From the NCBI GenBank assembly GCA_900752845.1, contig CAADWU010000040.1:1-41063 (forward strand): a DNA stretch of 41,063 nt, given 5' to 3'. The position numbers and the translations under genes were made by a program. The notes beneath the pieces were generated by a model. It was not told the DNA's origin. It did not search any database and saw only the letters and a list, made by a program, of their open reading frames with translations. Positions 32,368 through 40,958 of this stretch are shown here, piece after piece. How positions within the stretch are numbered: the stretch's first letter is position 1; every line of letters begins with the position of its first letter. This DNA comes from Candidatus Gastranaerophilales bacterium. Its GTDB lineage: Bacteria; Cyanobacteriota; Vampirovibrionia; Gastranaerophilales; Gastranaerophilaceae.

Positions 32368-35300
32368 TTACAGCAAATCATCAATAGTTGCGGTATCGGA
32401 TTCAGTAAAAGCTTCTTCAACGCTTTCTTCTTCTACAGGTATATAATGTGAAGGATCTGCATCAAACTCAAAGTTTATGCCGTATTTTTGGGCAATATAT
32501 TGAGCATGTCCCATACAAATTTCCGCTTTATCAGGCTGTTTCATATACATCAATATTTTAAACATATTATATTTAAACAACATTAATAAGTATTCACTTG
32601 TTGTATTGTTTTTCTCAAGCTGGATTAACGAATTATTTACAATTCCGAATGCAACATCGTATTTGTGCTGCCTTAAGTGCAGTTCACTCATAACATACCA
32701 TGCAACATATAAAAGCGTAGTCATTCCGTTTTCGTTTGTAGCTTTGATAATCTGATAAACAATAGCATCCGCTTTTTTATAAGATTCCAGCTGCAAATAC
32801 GCATAACCGATAAGCAAGTCGGAGAATAACTCTAACTGATGAAGTCTGTTATCTTTTGCGATAACTTTTGCTCTGTATATATCCTCAGCAAACATCTTAT
32901 AGTCACCTGCAAAATTAACAAACGCATTTATAATATGCAGGATTACACCGCCAAATCTGTCATTAGCATCTATCTGCTGAACAGAAGGATGAGTTTTTAC
33001 ACCATGCAATAAATCCTGAAGCGTTATAAAAATATCGTAAGATTTTGGAATAAAGTCTAAGTCTGCTCTTACTATTTTCAAGAACTCCTGGACATTACCA
33101 ACGAGTAAAAGTACATTTGCAAGCGCAACATATCCTACAGAATCAGTTACAAAACCAATAAAGTCTTCTTTTGACATATATTCAGGTTTAAGCTTATCTA
33201 TAGTATCTCTGTTAATTATATTCAACACCTTATAGCCGACATCAAGAGCATCAACAAGAGCACCTATATTAAACAGAATTTGAATATGAAGCATCGACAT
33301 CAGGAAGAAGTAACTGTTAAAGTTCTCATCATTAGGATTTAAAGATGACGGAGGAAGCAGCGACAGAACTTTATGAGTAAGCTCAAGAGCATGAGTGTAG
33401 TTGCCTGCATACAGCGAGCCGTTTATCATCTTATTGCAAAGAACAATAATTTTATCAACATCAGTTGTTCTTTCTAAATTTTTCAATGTAACTTCTGCAA
33501 TCTCTGATGTTTTGTCAGGAACATATTCATATAAGTTATTAGAAATATTTTCATATAATTGAAGTTTATATGTATCAATTTCTTCCTGACGTTCAGGGTC
33601 AGTATTTTTATCAAGAATTTGCAAAATTTTGTTTGTGCAATTTAAATACGAGCTGAAATCACCTAAAGACAGGTTAACCTGCGCAAGCTGTTCCCATTGC
33701 TGACGTTCATTATCATAATCCTCAAGCAAACCATATAAATAAGCTTTAACAGGACTTGGCATATCAGAGTTAAATACTTTTTCAAACAATTCTTCTGCAA
33801 CTTCTTTTAAATAAATTTTGCTTATGGTAGTAAGAAGGTTATTTCTTAACAGATTGTAATTAGGGAAATAAATACAGTTGTTATACTGATACATAAATCC
33901 CATATTAGTAAGGTTCTCAATTATTTCGTTTACATTTTCATAACCTAAACTTTCAATTGTCCCCATATCAATTCTTGTTCCCAAAAGCACAACGGATGTT
34001 AAAAATTTCATAGCAGACGCATCATCCTGCAAAAGATTTAATCTGCGAGCCACAAGTCTGTCCAGATTAGAAGGGATAATAATTGTTTTAGGATTAATCA
34101 TTTCTATACTGTCATCATCTGCTGCATAAACCCCCGATTCAATAAGGTATTGAATAGCAATATCAATAAACAGAATACTTCCGCAAGAGTATTTTGCAAT
34201 TCTCTGGAAATAAAAATTACTCAAAATATTTCTGTAGTAAATTTTATTTTCTTCAATCATTTTCTCAAATGGTGTAGGTTTCAGAGATATTTCCGTATAA
34301 TAAGGTTTACTTAACAAGAAGTGGCAATCTTTGTGAAGCGAAAATTCTTTGTCATATGTGATTAAGAAACTTATATCAAGCTGATCAAAAGCCTCGAACA
34401 AGAATTTTAAAACATCATAAGAACTTGCATCAATTTTGTCAAAATCTTCAATAAATATTAAAGTTTTAGGAATAATCTGCAACAGAGTTAAGAAAATATC
34501 AAAATATACATATCTTGTATCTTCAGTATTATCGTTACCTCTTTGCTGTAACGTAATTAAATCTCTGATTAATCCGTCAGGATCAACTGATGCAAACATT
34601 GAAAAATCATTCTGGAAAAACAATTTTTGAGAAACAGTATACTCAAAAATAGCAGAAACCAAATCTCTAAAGAATGAATACGGTGAATATTTCATTTCAT
34701 CGTAACACGTTAAAGAAATTATGTTATTGAATTTACCTGTATCAGCTGCGGCATTCAAGACTTTCAGAGAATAAGGTTTATAAAGTTCAGCAGTCTTAAT
34801 CGCAAGTATACCTTTAGGAATAGTTTGGAATTTATTCAAAATGTGGAAAAGAACATCAATATTTTCAGTTCTCATAAACTCGCAATTTATCTCATCGAAA
34901 TTAATAGTCTCAATATCGTAAATTGCATCCGGATCTCCAGGAGAGTCAAGATTATTCAAGGCCTGTCCGTCAAGTTTATCCTGTTCAACAAGCATATTTT
35001 GAACGAAGTTAGGAATTTCGATTTCCTGTTCTTCTTCTTCCTCAGGGTATTCAACTTTTACAAACTCTCTTAAATCAACTTCGTAAAACATAACCATTTC
35101 ATCATTAACCATTACAGAGTTAAGAGGTGAAACTTTATATTCAGCATCAAGAGCATCACTTACTTCATCATCAGTAAGCACCTGGAATGTGTTCAAAATT
35201 TTTGTTTCTTTAGTTTTAGCATTTTGGTTCAAAAGGCTTATATTAAATCCTGACTGATAGTCGTTCGGGTCAGCATCAATACTTCTTTTCAAAAGGAACA

Positions 35301-35853
35301 TATTACATCTTACAGATGCATTTTTCTTTTGAGACAGTTTACAGTTCATTGCAGTAATTCTGTTCAAAAGTTCAATTGCAGTTTTTACGGCTGTTGCGGC
35401 AGAACTGTTAAATGTATAGTCTTTATCACATCTGATGACATAAGTTTTTCCGACAAGCTGTCTGCGTAAACCTATAGATTTTGTGTAGTCTGCTATAATT
35501 TTATCCAGATTAACTTTAAACTTATTTAAAAGTTTTGCAGAACCCAAATGCGTTTTCATTTCATCCATATTCGGAAAATCAATTGTAAGCATTACAAAAT
35601 CATCCGTATTAGACTCATTCATAACAACGCTTTTTTCGGTATCAAACCCGCATTTTTTACATTTTTTGGTTATAGTTTGATTAATTTTTCCGCAGTTATG
35701 GCATTTGGTAATAATAACGTATCCGCATTTTTTGCAAGTATTATTAGTGTTAATAGTCTTACAAATCGGACACGCCAACTTAAGCACCTTTTTGCAATTC
35801 GGGCAAACCATTGCTTTATCATCAATTTCTAAACCGCATTTTGGACATTCCAT
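32368..35853 (-). CDS. Zinc-ribbon / degenerate cyclase / degenerate STAND-ATPase / TPR protein (1161 aa)
   Basis: A multidomain protein, probably a signalling scaffold. Residues 1-70 hold six CxxC knuckles (C3/C6, C17/C20, C28/C31, C40/C43, C51/C54, C65/C68), so three zinc ribbons. Residues ~80-200 resemble a class III nucleotide cyclase: VMLTIDFPN stands where the first metal aspartate would be, but the second metal motif (GD) reads GKTYVI, so activity is doubtful. Residues ~330-650 resemble a STAND/AAA ATPase: the Walker B-like LIFIEDFDKID (~469) is clear, but no GKS/GKT P-loop is visible. The C-terminal ~450 residues are helical pairs like TPR repeats. The order cyclase-ATPase-TPR is known from adenylate cyclase-type regulators. 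It sits directly upstream of glgA. Function unknown. Confidence 0.6.
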   Translation of the reverse strand: MECPKCGLEIDDKAMVCPNCKKVLKLACPICKTINTNNTCKKCGYVIITKCHNCGKINQTITKKCKKCGFDTEKSVVMNESNTDDFVMLTIDFPNMDEMKTHLGSAKLLNKFKVNLDKIIADYTKSIGLRRQLVGKTYVIRCDKDYTFNSSAATAVKTAIELLNRITAMNCKLSQKKNASVRCNMFLLKRSIDADPNDYQSGFNISLLNQNAKTKETKILNTFQVLTDDEVSDALDAEYKVSPLNSVMVNDEMVMFYEVDLREFVKVEYPEEEEEQEIEIPNFVQNMLVEQDKLDGQALNNLDSPGDPDAIYDIETINFDEINCEFMRTENIDVLFHILNKFQTIPKGILAIKTAELYKPYSLKVLNAAADTGKFNNIISLTCYDEMKYSPYSFFRDLVSAIFEYTVSQKLFFQNDFSMFASVDPDGLIRDLITLQQRGNDNTEDTRYVYFDIFLTLLQIIPKTLIFIEDFDKIDASSYDVLKFLFEAFDQLDISFLITYDKEFSLHKDCHFLLSKPYYTEISLKPTPFEKMIEENKIYYRNILSNFYFQRIAKYSCGSILFIDIAIQYLIESGVYAADDDSIEMINPKTIIIPSNLDRLVARRLNLLQDDASAMKFLTSVVLLGTRIDMGTIESLGYENVNEIIENLTNMGFMYQYNNCIYFPNYNLLRNNLLTTISKIYLKEVAEELFEKVFNSDMPSPVKAYLYGLLEDYDNERQQWEQLAQVNLSLGDFSSYLNCTNKILQILDKNTDPERQEEIDTYKLQLYENISNNLYEYVPDKTSEIAEVTLKNLERTTDVDKIIVLCNKMINGSLYAGNYTHALELTHKVLSLLPPSSLNPNDENFNSYFFLMSMLHIQILFNIGALVDALDVGYKVLNIINRDTIDKLKPEYMSKEDFIGFVTDSVGYVALANVLLLVGNVQEFLKIVRADLDFIPKSYDIFITLQDLLHGVKTHPSVQQIDANDRFGGVILHIINAFVNFAGDYKMFAEDIYRAKVIAKDNRLHQLELFSDLLIGYAYLQLESYKKADAIVYQIIKATNENGMTTLLYVAWYVMSELHLRQHKYDVAFGIVNNSLIQLEKNNTTSEYLLMLFKYNMFKILMYMKQPDKAEICMGHAQYIAQKYGINFEFDADPSHYIPVEEESVEEAFTESDTATIDDLL

Positions 35854-35916
35854 AAGAAAATTATACCACGCAAGTCGATTTGAAACAAGAAAATAAACTC
35901 ATTCAAACAGAGTATA

Positions 35917-37086
35917 TTAGCTGTAACGAATTCCTGCTTCTTTCATTCTTCTGATACATTCTTTAATTGTTTCAACATCTTTTGTTAAAGCAATACGGAA
36001 ATAGCCCTCGCCGTATTTACCGTAACCGTTTCCGGGCGGAACAACAACATGTGCCTTTTCAAGCATTTCAGTAACAAACTGTTCTGAAGTCATTCCTTTT
36101 GGACAAGGAAGCCACAAATAGAAAGTTGCTCTAGAAGGTTTAATATTCCAACCAAGCTCTCTCAAACCTTCTTCAGCAGCATCACGTCTTTCCTGATACA
36201 TTTTATTCAATTTATCAATATAAGACTGATCAACATTGAATGCTGCAACTGCTGCATCCTGAATAGCTTTAAAAGTACCGGAATCAATATTGTTTTTTAT
36301 TGTACCCAAAGCTTTAACTGCATCTGCATTACCTGCAACAAAACCAACCCTCCAGCCGGTCATATTGTATGATTTTGAATGTGAATAAAATTCAATAGCA
36401 ACATCTTTTGCACCTTCAACTTCTAAAACAGAAGGAGCTTTATATCCGTCAAATGTCATTTCGCAATATGCCATATCATGACATAATAAAATGTCATATT
36501 TTTTACAAAAATCCACTGCCTTTTTAAAGAAATCTAAATCAGCAACAGCACTTGTTGGATTATTAGGATAATTTAAAAACATAAGCTTAGATTTTTTTGC
36601 AATATCTTCAGGGATTTTATCAAAATCAGGTAAAAATCCGTTTTCTTCCAATAAAGGCATATGATAAGGGGTACCGCCCGCAAATATAGTAGCGTTTTTG
36701 TAAACAGGGTATCCCGGATCCGGAACAAGTGTGTAATCACCCTTATCTATAAAAGCAAAGAAAACGTGAGCTATAGCTTCTTTTGAACCTATGTTAGCAA
36801 GCACTTCTTTATTTGCATCAATATCAACAGCAAAACGTTTTTTCATCCAGTCAGATGCTGCTTTTCTAAATGAAGCCGTACCGTTATAAGGCGGATAATC
36901 ATGGTTTTTAGGATTATCAATAGCCTTATGCATTTCATCAACAACAGGCTGCAATGTAGGTGTATCAGGATCTCCGATACCAAGACTTATAATATCAATA
37001 CCTTTAGCTTTTGCTTCATCTATTTTTCTGTCTATTTCCGCAAAAAGGTACGGAGGTATTTTTTCTAAACGTTCTGATACTTTCAT
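35917..37086 (-). CDS. dapL: LL-diaminopimelate aminotransferase
   Basis: PLP enzyme converting tetrahydrodipicolinate and glutamate directly to LL-diaminopimelate, the short lysine/peptidoglycan route found in cyanobacteria, plants and chlamydiae. Fold type I signatures: SLGIGDPDTPT at the start, PDPGYPVY, NYPNNPTSA, and the PLP lysine K238 in SHSKSYNMTGWRVG. Length 389 aa. Close relatives are other aminotransferases of the same class, so the assignment to DapL rests on the N-terminal LGIGDPDTPT and overall similarity. Good ribosome site (AAGGGAG). Divergent from ruvB, with a shared intergenic region of 72 bases. Confidence 0.88.
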   Translation of the reverse strand: MKVSERLEKIPPYLFAEIDRKIDEAKAKGIDIISLGIGDPDTPTLQPVVDEMHKAIDNPKNHDYPPYNGTASFRKAASDWMKKRFAVDIDANKEVLANIGSKEAIAHVFFAFIDKGDYTLVPDPGYPVYKNATIFAGGTPYHMPLLEENGFLPDFDKIPEDIAKKSKLMFLNYPNNPTSAVADLDFFKKAVDFCKKYDILLCHDMAYCEMTFDGYKAPSVLEVEGAKDVAIEFYSHSKSYNMTGWRVGFVAGNADAVKALGTIKNNIDSGTFKAIQDAAVAAFNVDQSYIDKLNKMYQERRDAAEEGLRELGWNIKPSRATFYLWLPCPKGMTSEQFVTEMLEKAHVVVPPGNGYGKYGEGYFRIALTKDVETIKECIRRMKEAGIRYS

Positions 37087-37131
37087 GTTTATACTCCCTT
37101 TTCTTAATAATTTTCTCTAAACTTAACTTTA

Positions 37132-37140
37132 TGCTATCAT
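37132..37140 (+). promoter_or_regulatory. Extended -10 promoter of ruvB
   Basis: TGC-TATCAT lies 18 bases before the ruvB ATG. The gap between dapL and ruvB is only 72 bases, so the two divergent promoters must overlap or be close. Confidence 0.5.
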
Positions 37141-37158
37141 AAAATTAAAGGAAAAACA

Positions 37159-38238
37159 ATGAGCATAATTTCTGACGACAACGATATACAAAAGCTTGAA
37201 AAACCTAATGAAGGTTTTAAGAAAAATCCTGTAGTAAAAGCTGAAAGTATTGAATTTGATAAAAATTTTGAAAATTGCATACGCCCGAAATCTTTTGATA
37301 CATATATCGGGCAATCTGCTTTAAAAGAAACATTAAAAATATCCATTGCAGCAGCAAAAAAACGTGAAATGCCGCTGGACCACCTTTTGTTTTACGGCCC
37401 TCCCGGACTTGGTAAAACAACACTTGCAGGAGTAATTGCAGAACAAATGGGAGTTGAAATAAAAATAACTTCTGCCCCTGCTTTGGAACGTCCGAGAGAT
37501 ATTATCGGGATTTTAATGTCTTTAAAAGGCGGAGAAATTTTATTTATTGATGAAATTCACAGACTTAATAAGGTAGCCGAAGAAATATTATACCCTGCAA
37601 TGGAAGACTTTTTTCTGGATATGACTACAGGAAAAAGCCAAACCGTTAAAACCTTACGTGTTCCGCTTCCAAAATTTACTCTCATAGGGGCAACAACAAA
37701 AGCCGGCGAACTTTCAGGTCCGCTTCGTGACCGTTTTGGAATTATTCACAGACTTGAGTTTTATACGGAAGACGAGCTTGCTCAGGTAATTACAAGAACA
37801 GCAGGAATTCTAAATATAGAAATTACAAAAGACGGAGCTTATGCTATTGCAAAACGTTCGAGAGGGACACCACGTATAGCAAACAGACTTGTAAAAAGAG
37901 TATCTGATTATGCTCTTGTTAAACATGACGGGAAGATTACCGAAGATATAGCAAATAAATCACTTGATATTTTAAAAATTGATAACTACGGACTTGATAA
38001 CACTGACAGAAGTCTTTTAAAATTGATTATTGAAAAATACGACGGCGGTCCTGTCGGTATAGAAACGATTGCAGCTGCTCTCGGAGAAGATGTCAGAACA
38101 ATAGAAGATGTATGTGAACCGTTTCTGCTGCAAGCAGGCCTATTACAACGTACGCCACGAGGAAGAAAAGTTTCTCCCGCAACATACAGACATCTTGGTT
38201 ACAAAAGTTTTAGCGAACAACAAAGCTTTAGGTATTAA
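37159..38238 (+). CDS. ruvB: Holliday junction branch-migration helicase RuvB
   Basis: Hexameric AAA+ motor driving RuvA-bound Holliday junctions in recombinational repair. Walker A GPPGLGKT at residues 80-87; LFIDEIHRLN as Walker B; sensor 1 region FTLIGATTKAGELS; the arginine-finger block LRDRFGIIHRLEFY; and the C-terminal winged helix with QAGLLQRTPRGR. Length 359 aa, slightly long at the N-terminus (a charged 40-residue extension before the conserved RPKSFDTYIGQ). Reasonable ribosome site (AAAGGA). ruvA and ruvC are not in the window. Confidence 0.97.
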   Translation: MSIISDDNDIQKLEKPNEGFKKNPVVKAESIEFDKNFENCIRPKSFDTYIGQSALKETLKISIAAAKKREMPLDHLLFYGPPGLGKTTLAGVIAEQMGVEIKITSAPALERPRDIIGILMSLKGGEILFIDEIHRLNKVAEEILYPAMEDFFLDMTTGKSQTVKTLRVPLPKFTLIGATTKAGELSGPLRDRFGIIHRLEFYTEDELAQVITRTAGILNIEITKDGAYAIAKRSRGTPRIANRLVKRVSDYALVKHDGKITEDIANKSLDILKIDNYGLDNTDRSLLKLIIEKYDGGPVGIETIAAALGEDVRTIEDVCEPFLLQAGLLQRTPRGRKVSPATYRHLGYKSFSEQQSFRY

Positions 38239-38239
38239 A

Positions 38240-38326
38240 TTATTTATCAAATAAAAATTCAATTTCATTACCATTATTTAATTTATGCTTTTGTGGGATT
38301 CCCTGATATCCTTCAATACCTGTAAT
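38240..38326 (-). pseudogene. Possible C-terminal remnant of a lost gene
   Basis: On the minus strand, in the 170-base gap after ruvB, a 28-codon frame encodes a protein-like segment (ITGIEGYQGIPQKHKLNNG then NEIEFLFDK) before its stop codon. It is preceded by a stop and has no ATG, GTG or TTG. It may be the tail of a decayed gene or chance; the rest of the gap is AT-rich with no other feature except the promoter at 38377. Confidence 0.25.
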
Positions 38327-38376
38327 TTATATATTTATTATAACATTACTTGCTAATTTCTTCAATGTTATTTTTA

Positions 38377-38385
38377 TGCTAACCT
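38377..38385 (+). promoter_or_regulatory. Extended -10 promoter of the YibE/F gene
   Basis: TGC-TAACCT is 23 bases before the ATG at 38409, with AAGGGAG as ribosome site between. Same TGC-TA type as at 9971, 16511 and 37132. Confidence 0.45.
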
Positions 38386-38408
38386 TAGGTTGATTAAGGG
38401 AGAATATC

Positions 38409-39545
38409 ATGAAAAAATTACTGCTCATATTGTTTTTGATTATAGGAATATGTTTACCTGCTCACGCTGATGACAAAACTATTTTAAAATCCGAAACAGG
38501 AATTGTTGAAAATGTTAAATATGAAGATGCAGAAAGCATAAATCAAGGTGAACAAACTACAAAACAAGAAGTTACGGTAAGAGTTTTAACTGGAAACTTT
38601 AAAGGTTCAGAAAGAATTATTGATAATATGCTCACAGGAAACCCTGCTTATGATATCCCTCTGTCAAAAGGCGATAAAGTAATTTTGCACATGGAGCCTG
38701 TATCAGAAACAGTTACAGGTCCTGAAGATGTAGATATATTTATTGCAGATATACAAAGAAATACTCAAATTTACATTTTTACAGGTATATTTTGTATTCT
38801 GCTGCTTATTATAGGACGTAAAAAAGGGGTGACCAGCATAATTTCCATATTATCAACAATTGCATTAATATTTTTCATGCTTATGCCTATGATATTGAAC
38901 GGATTTTGTCCTATTGCATCAGCTGTTCTTACCGGAATACTTTCAACATTCATAACAATTTATCTTGTCGGAGGATTTAATTCAAAAAGTTCTGCCGCAA
39001 TAATCGGAACAAGTATAAGTTTAATATTTGCAGGTGCACTTTCTATGCTTGCTATTTATTTTGCACACCTTACAGGATTTGCAGGCGAAGAAAACATGTT
39101 TTTATACACTGCAAGACCTGACTTAAGCTTTACCGGAATACTGTCAGCTTCAATGATTATTGCTGCACTGGGTGCGTTAATGGACACAGCTGTTTCTATT
39201 GCAAGTACTGTAAATGAAATTTATGAAACAGACAAGTCATTAACAGTCAGACAACTTTTTAAATCAGGAATGAATGTAGGACGTGATATTATAGGAACGA
39301 TGTCAAATACATTAATTTTGGTATATTTAGGAAGTTCATTACCTCTCGTGTTATTATCAAGCAACATCGATATGAATAAATTCTTTAACCTGAATCAGGT
39401 AGCAACAGAAATTTTATCAGCCATAATAGGAAGTATTGCAATTCTTGCTTGCGTCCCAATAACAGCAATTATATCAGCTATTTTAATCAAAAGGCAAGAC
39501 AGAAAAAAAATAGAGTTTAAATTTGATAAACCTAAAGATGAATAA
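38409..39545 (+). CDS. YibE/F-like multi-pass membrane protein
   Basis: A signal peptide (MKKLLLILFLIIGICLPAHA, cleavage expected before DDK), an extracytoplasmic domain of about 100 residues with a beta-strand-like pattern, then about seven or eight hydrophobic helices with the conserved GALMDTAVSIASTVNEI stretch and SNTLILVYLGSSLPL. That matches the YibE/F family, whose role is not known with certainty (transport-like). Length 378 aa, as usual. Ends in a basic/acidic cytoplasmic tail. A bidirectional terminator lies directly after the stop. It appears to be transcribed alone. Confidence 0.85.
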   Translation: MKKLLLILFLIIGICLPAHADDKTILKSETGIVENVKYEDAESINQGEQTTKQEVTVRVLTGNFKGSERIIDNMLTGNPAYDIPLSKGDKVILHMEPVSETVTGPEDVDIFIADIQRNTQIYIFTGIFCILLLIIGRKKGVTSIISILSTIALIFFMLMPMILNGFCPIASAVLTGILSTFITIYLVGGFNSKSSAAIIGTSISLIFAGALSMLAIYFAHLTGFAGEENMFLYTARPDLSFTGILSASMIIAALGALMDTAVSIASTVNEIYETDKSLTVRQLFKSGMNVGRDIIGTMSNTLILVYLGSSLPLVLLSSNIDMNKFFNLNQVATEILSAIIGSIAILACVPITAIISAILIKRQDRKKIEFKFDKPKDE

Positions 39546-39546
39546 A

Positions 39547-39575
39547 AAAAAGGAGAACAATAAGTTCTCCTTTTT
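39547..39575. terminator. Bidirectional terminator between the YibE/F gene and metK
   Basis: A perfect 12-bp stem, AAAAAGGAGAAC with GTTCTCCTTTTT, with an AATAA loop. The A/T flanks serve as the U tract in both directions for the convergent genes. Confidence 0.92.
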
Positions 39576-39589
39576 AAAATGATTTTTTG

Positions 39590-40870
39590 TTACTTAGAAC
39601 AAGAGCAGCATCCGCATTCACAAGCTTGTGATTTTAAATCATCTGCTTTATCTGTTCTTTCCCAAGGTACATCAATATCAGTTCTGCCCATGTGACCGTA
39701 AGCTGCTAATAATTGATAGAACTTACCGCCGTTTTTAGCAGGCAACCCACGTAAATCAAACTGGTTAATAATAGAAGCAGGTCTTAAATCAAAGTTTTTA
39801 GAAACCAGTTCTGATATTTTGTCATCAGAGATTTTACCTGTTCCGAATGTATCAACCATGATTGAAATAGGTTCTGCAACACCGATAGCGTAAGCTAATT
39901 CTATTTCGCATTTTTCAGCTAAGCCTGCTGCTACGATGTTTTTAGCAACATAACGTGAAGCGTATGCTGCTGAACGGTCAACTTTTGTAGGATCTTTTCC
40001 TGAGAAAGCTCCGCCGCCATGACGAGAGTAACCGCCGTAAGTATCTACAATGATTTTACGTCCTGTTAAACCTGCATCCCCTTGAGGACCGCCCACTACG
40101 AAACGTCCTGACGGGTTAACAAGAATTTTGGTTTCGCTGTCAAGTTTAATAGCTTCGTTTTCAAATACATAATCGATAACATATTTTTTAATATCGTTTC
40201 TGATTATTTCCTGAACTTTATGATTATCACATTCACCGTTAATTTCAGGATCGTGTTGAGTAGAAATCAATACGGTATGAATTCTTGAAGGTTTACCATC
40301 AACATATTCAACAGTAACCTGTGATTTTCCGTCAGGTCTTAAGTAGTTAACAAGACCTTGTTTTCTTACCTGAGCCAATCTGTATGATAATTTATGAGAT
40401 AAGCTTATAGGTAACGGCATTAATTCAGGAGTTTCGTTACAAGCGTAACCAAACATAATCCCTTGATCGCCGGCACCGATATTTTCAGTTTCTGAAGATG
40501 CAGTATCAGCATTATCAGTTCTTGTTTCAAGAGCTTTGTTTACACCGCCTGCAATATCACAAGATTGTTCATCAATACTTGTTAATACAGCACAGGTTTT
40601 GTAGTCAAAACCGCCGCCTTCTCTGCCGATATATCCGATATTCTTAATTGTATTACGTACAACTGACGGGATATCAACGTAACAATCCGCAGTAATTTCA
40701 CCGCAAACAAGAGCCATACCTGTTGTTACGGTAGTTTCTGCCGCAACTCTTGATTGAGGGTATTTTGTCAAAAATTCGTCCAAAATTGCATCAGAAATCT
40801 GATCGCAAACTTTGTCGGGGTGACCTTCTGTTACTGATTCAGAAGTGAATAAAAAGTTTCTTGGTGTCAT
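39590..40870 (-). CDS. metK: S-adenosylmethionine synthetase with cysteine-rich tail
   Basis: Makes S-adenosylmethionine from methionine and ATP, with tripolyphosphate cleavage. The N-terminal motif TEGHPDKVCDQISDAILDE, GAGDQGIMFGYA, and the P-loop-like GGGAFSGKDPTKVDRSAAY are all intact. I chose the ATG at 40870 (426 aa) over the one at 40906, because AAGGAG lies 10 bases before it and MTPRNFLFTSESV is the family's start; the upstream one adds MAKRKQIKENRK with no ribosome site. Odd feature: the C-terminus ends in CECGCCSCSK, five cysteines in eight residues (C417, C419, C421, C422, C424), which the family normally lacks. A metal-binding or redox tail is possible. A 12-bp palindrome lies in the leader. 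Confidence 0.96.
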   Translation of the reverse strand: MTPRNFLFTSESVTEGHPDKVCDQISDAILDEFLTKYPQSRVAAETTVTTGMALVCGEITADCYVDIPSVVRNTIKNIGYIGREGGGFDYKTCAVLTSIDEQSCDIAGGVNKALETRTDNADTASSETENIGAGDQGIMFGYACNETPELMPLPISLSHKLSYRLAQVRKQGLVNYLRPDGKSQVTVEYVDGKPSRIHTVLISTQHDPEINGECDNHKVQEIIRNDIKKYVIDYVFENEAIKLDSETKILVNPSGRFVVGGPQGDAGLTGRKIIVDTYGGYSRHGGGAFSGKDPTKVDRSAAYASRYVAKNIVAAGLAEKCEIELAYAIGVAEPISIMVDTFGTGKISDDKISELVSKNFDLRPASIINQFDLRGLPAKNGGKFYQLLAAYGHMGRTDIDVPWERTDKADDLKSQACECGCCSCSK

Positions 40871-40946
40871 TTTCCTATTCTCCTTAATTTGTTTTCTTTT
40901 AGCCATGCCGAACAGCTATATAATTCTGCAACGACAATAACTAAAT

Positions 40947-40958
40947 CTTACCGGTAAG
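40947..40958. promoter_or_regulatory. Palindrome in the metK upstream region
   Basis: CTTACCGGTAAG is a perfect 12-bp palindrome about 77 bases before the metK ATG. Further up on the minus strand is TTGACA (41050-41055) with AT-rich sequence following, so a leader of roughly 150 bases is possible. I do not recognise a SAM riboswitch consensus in it. Confidence 0.3.

Noticed and set aside
40871..40906. N-terminal extension of MetK from ATG 40906
   Set aside because: The extension MAKRKQIKENRK is encoded over the ribosome site of the real start and is not part of the family.
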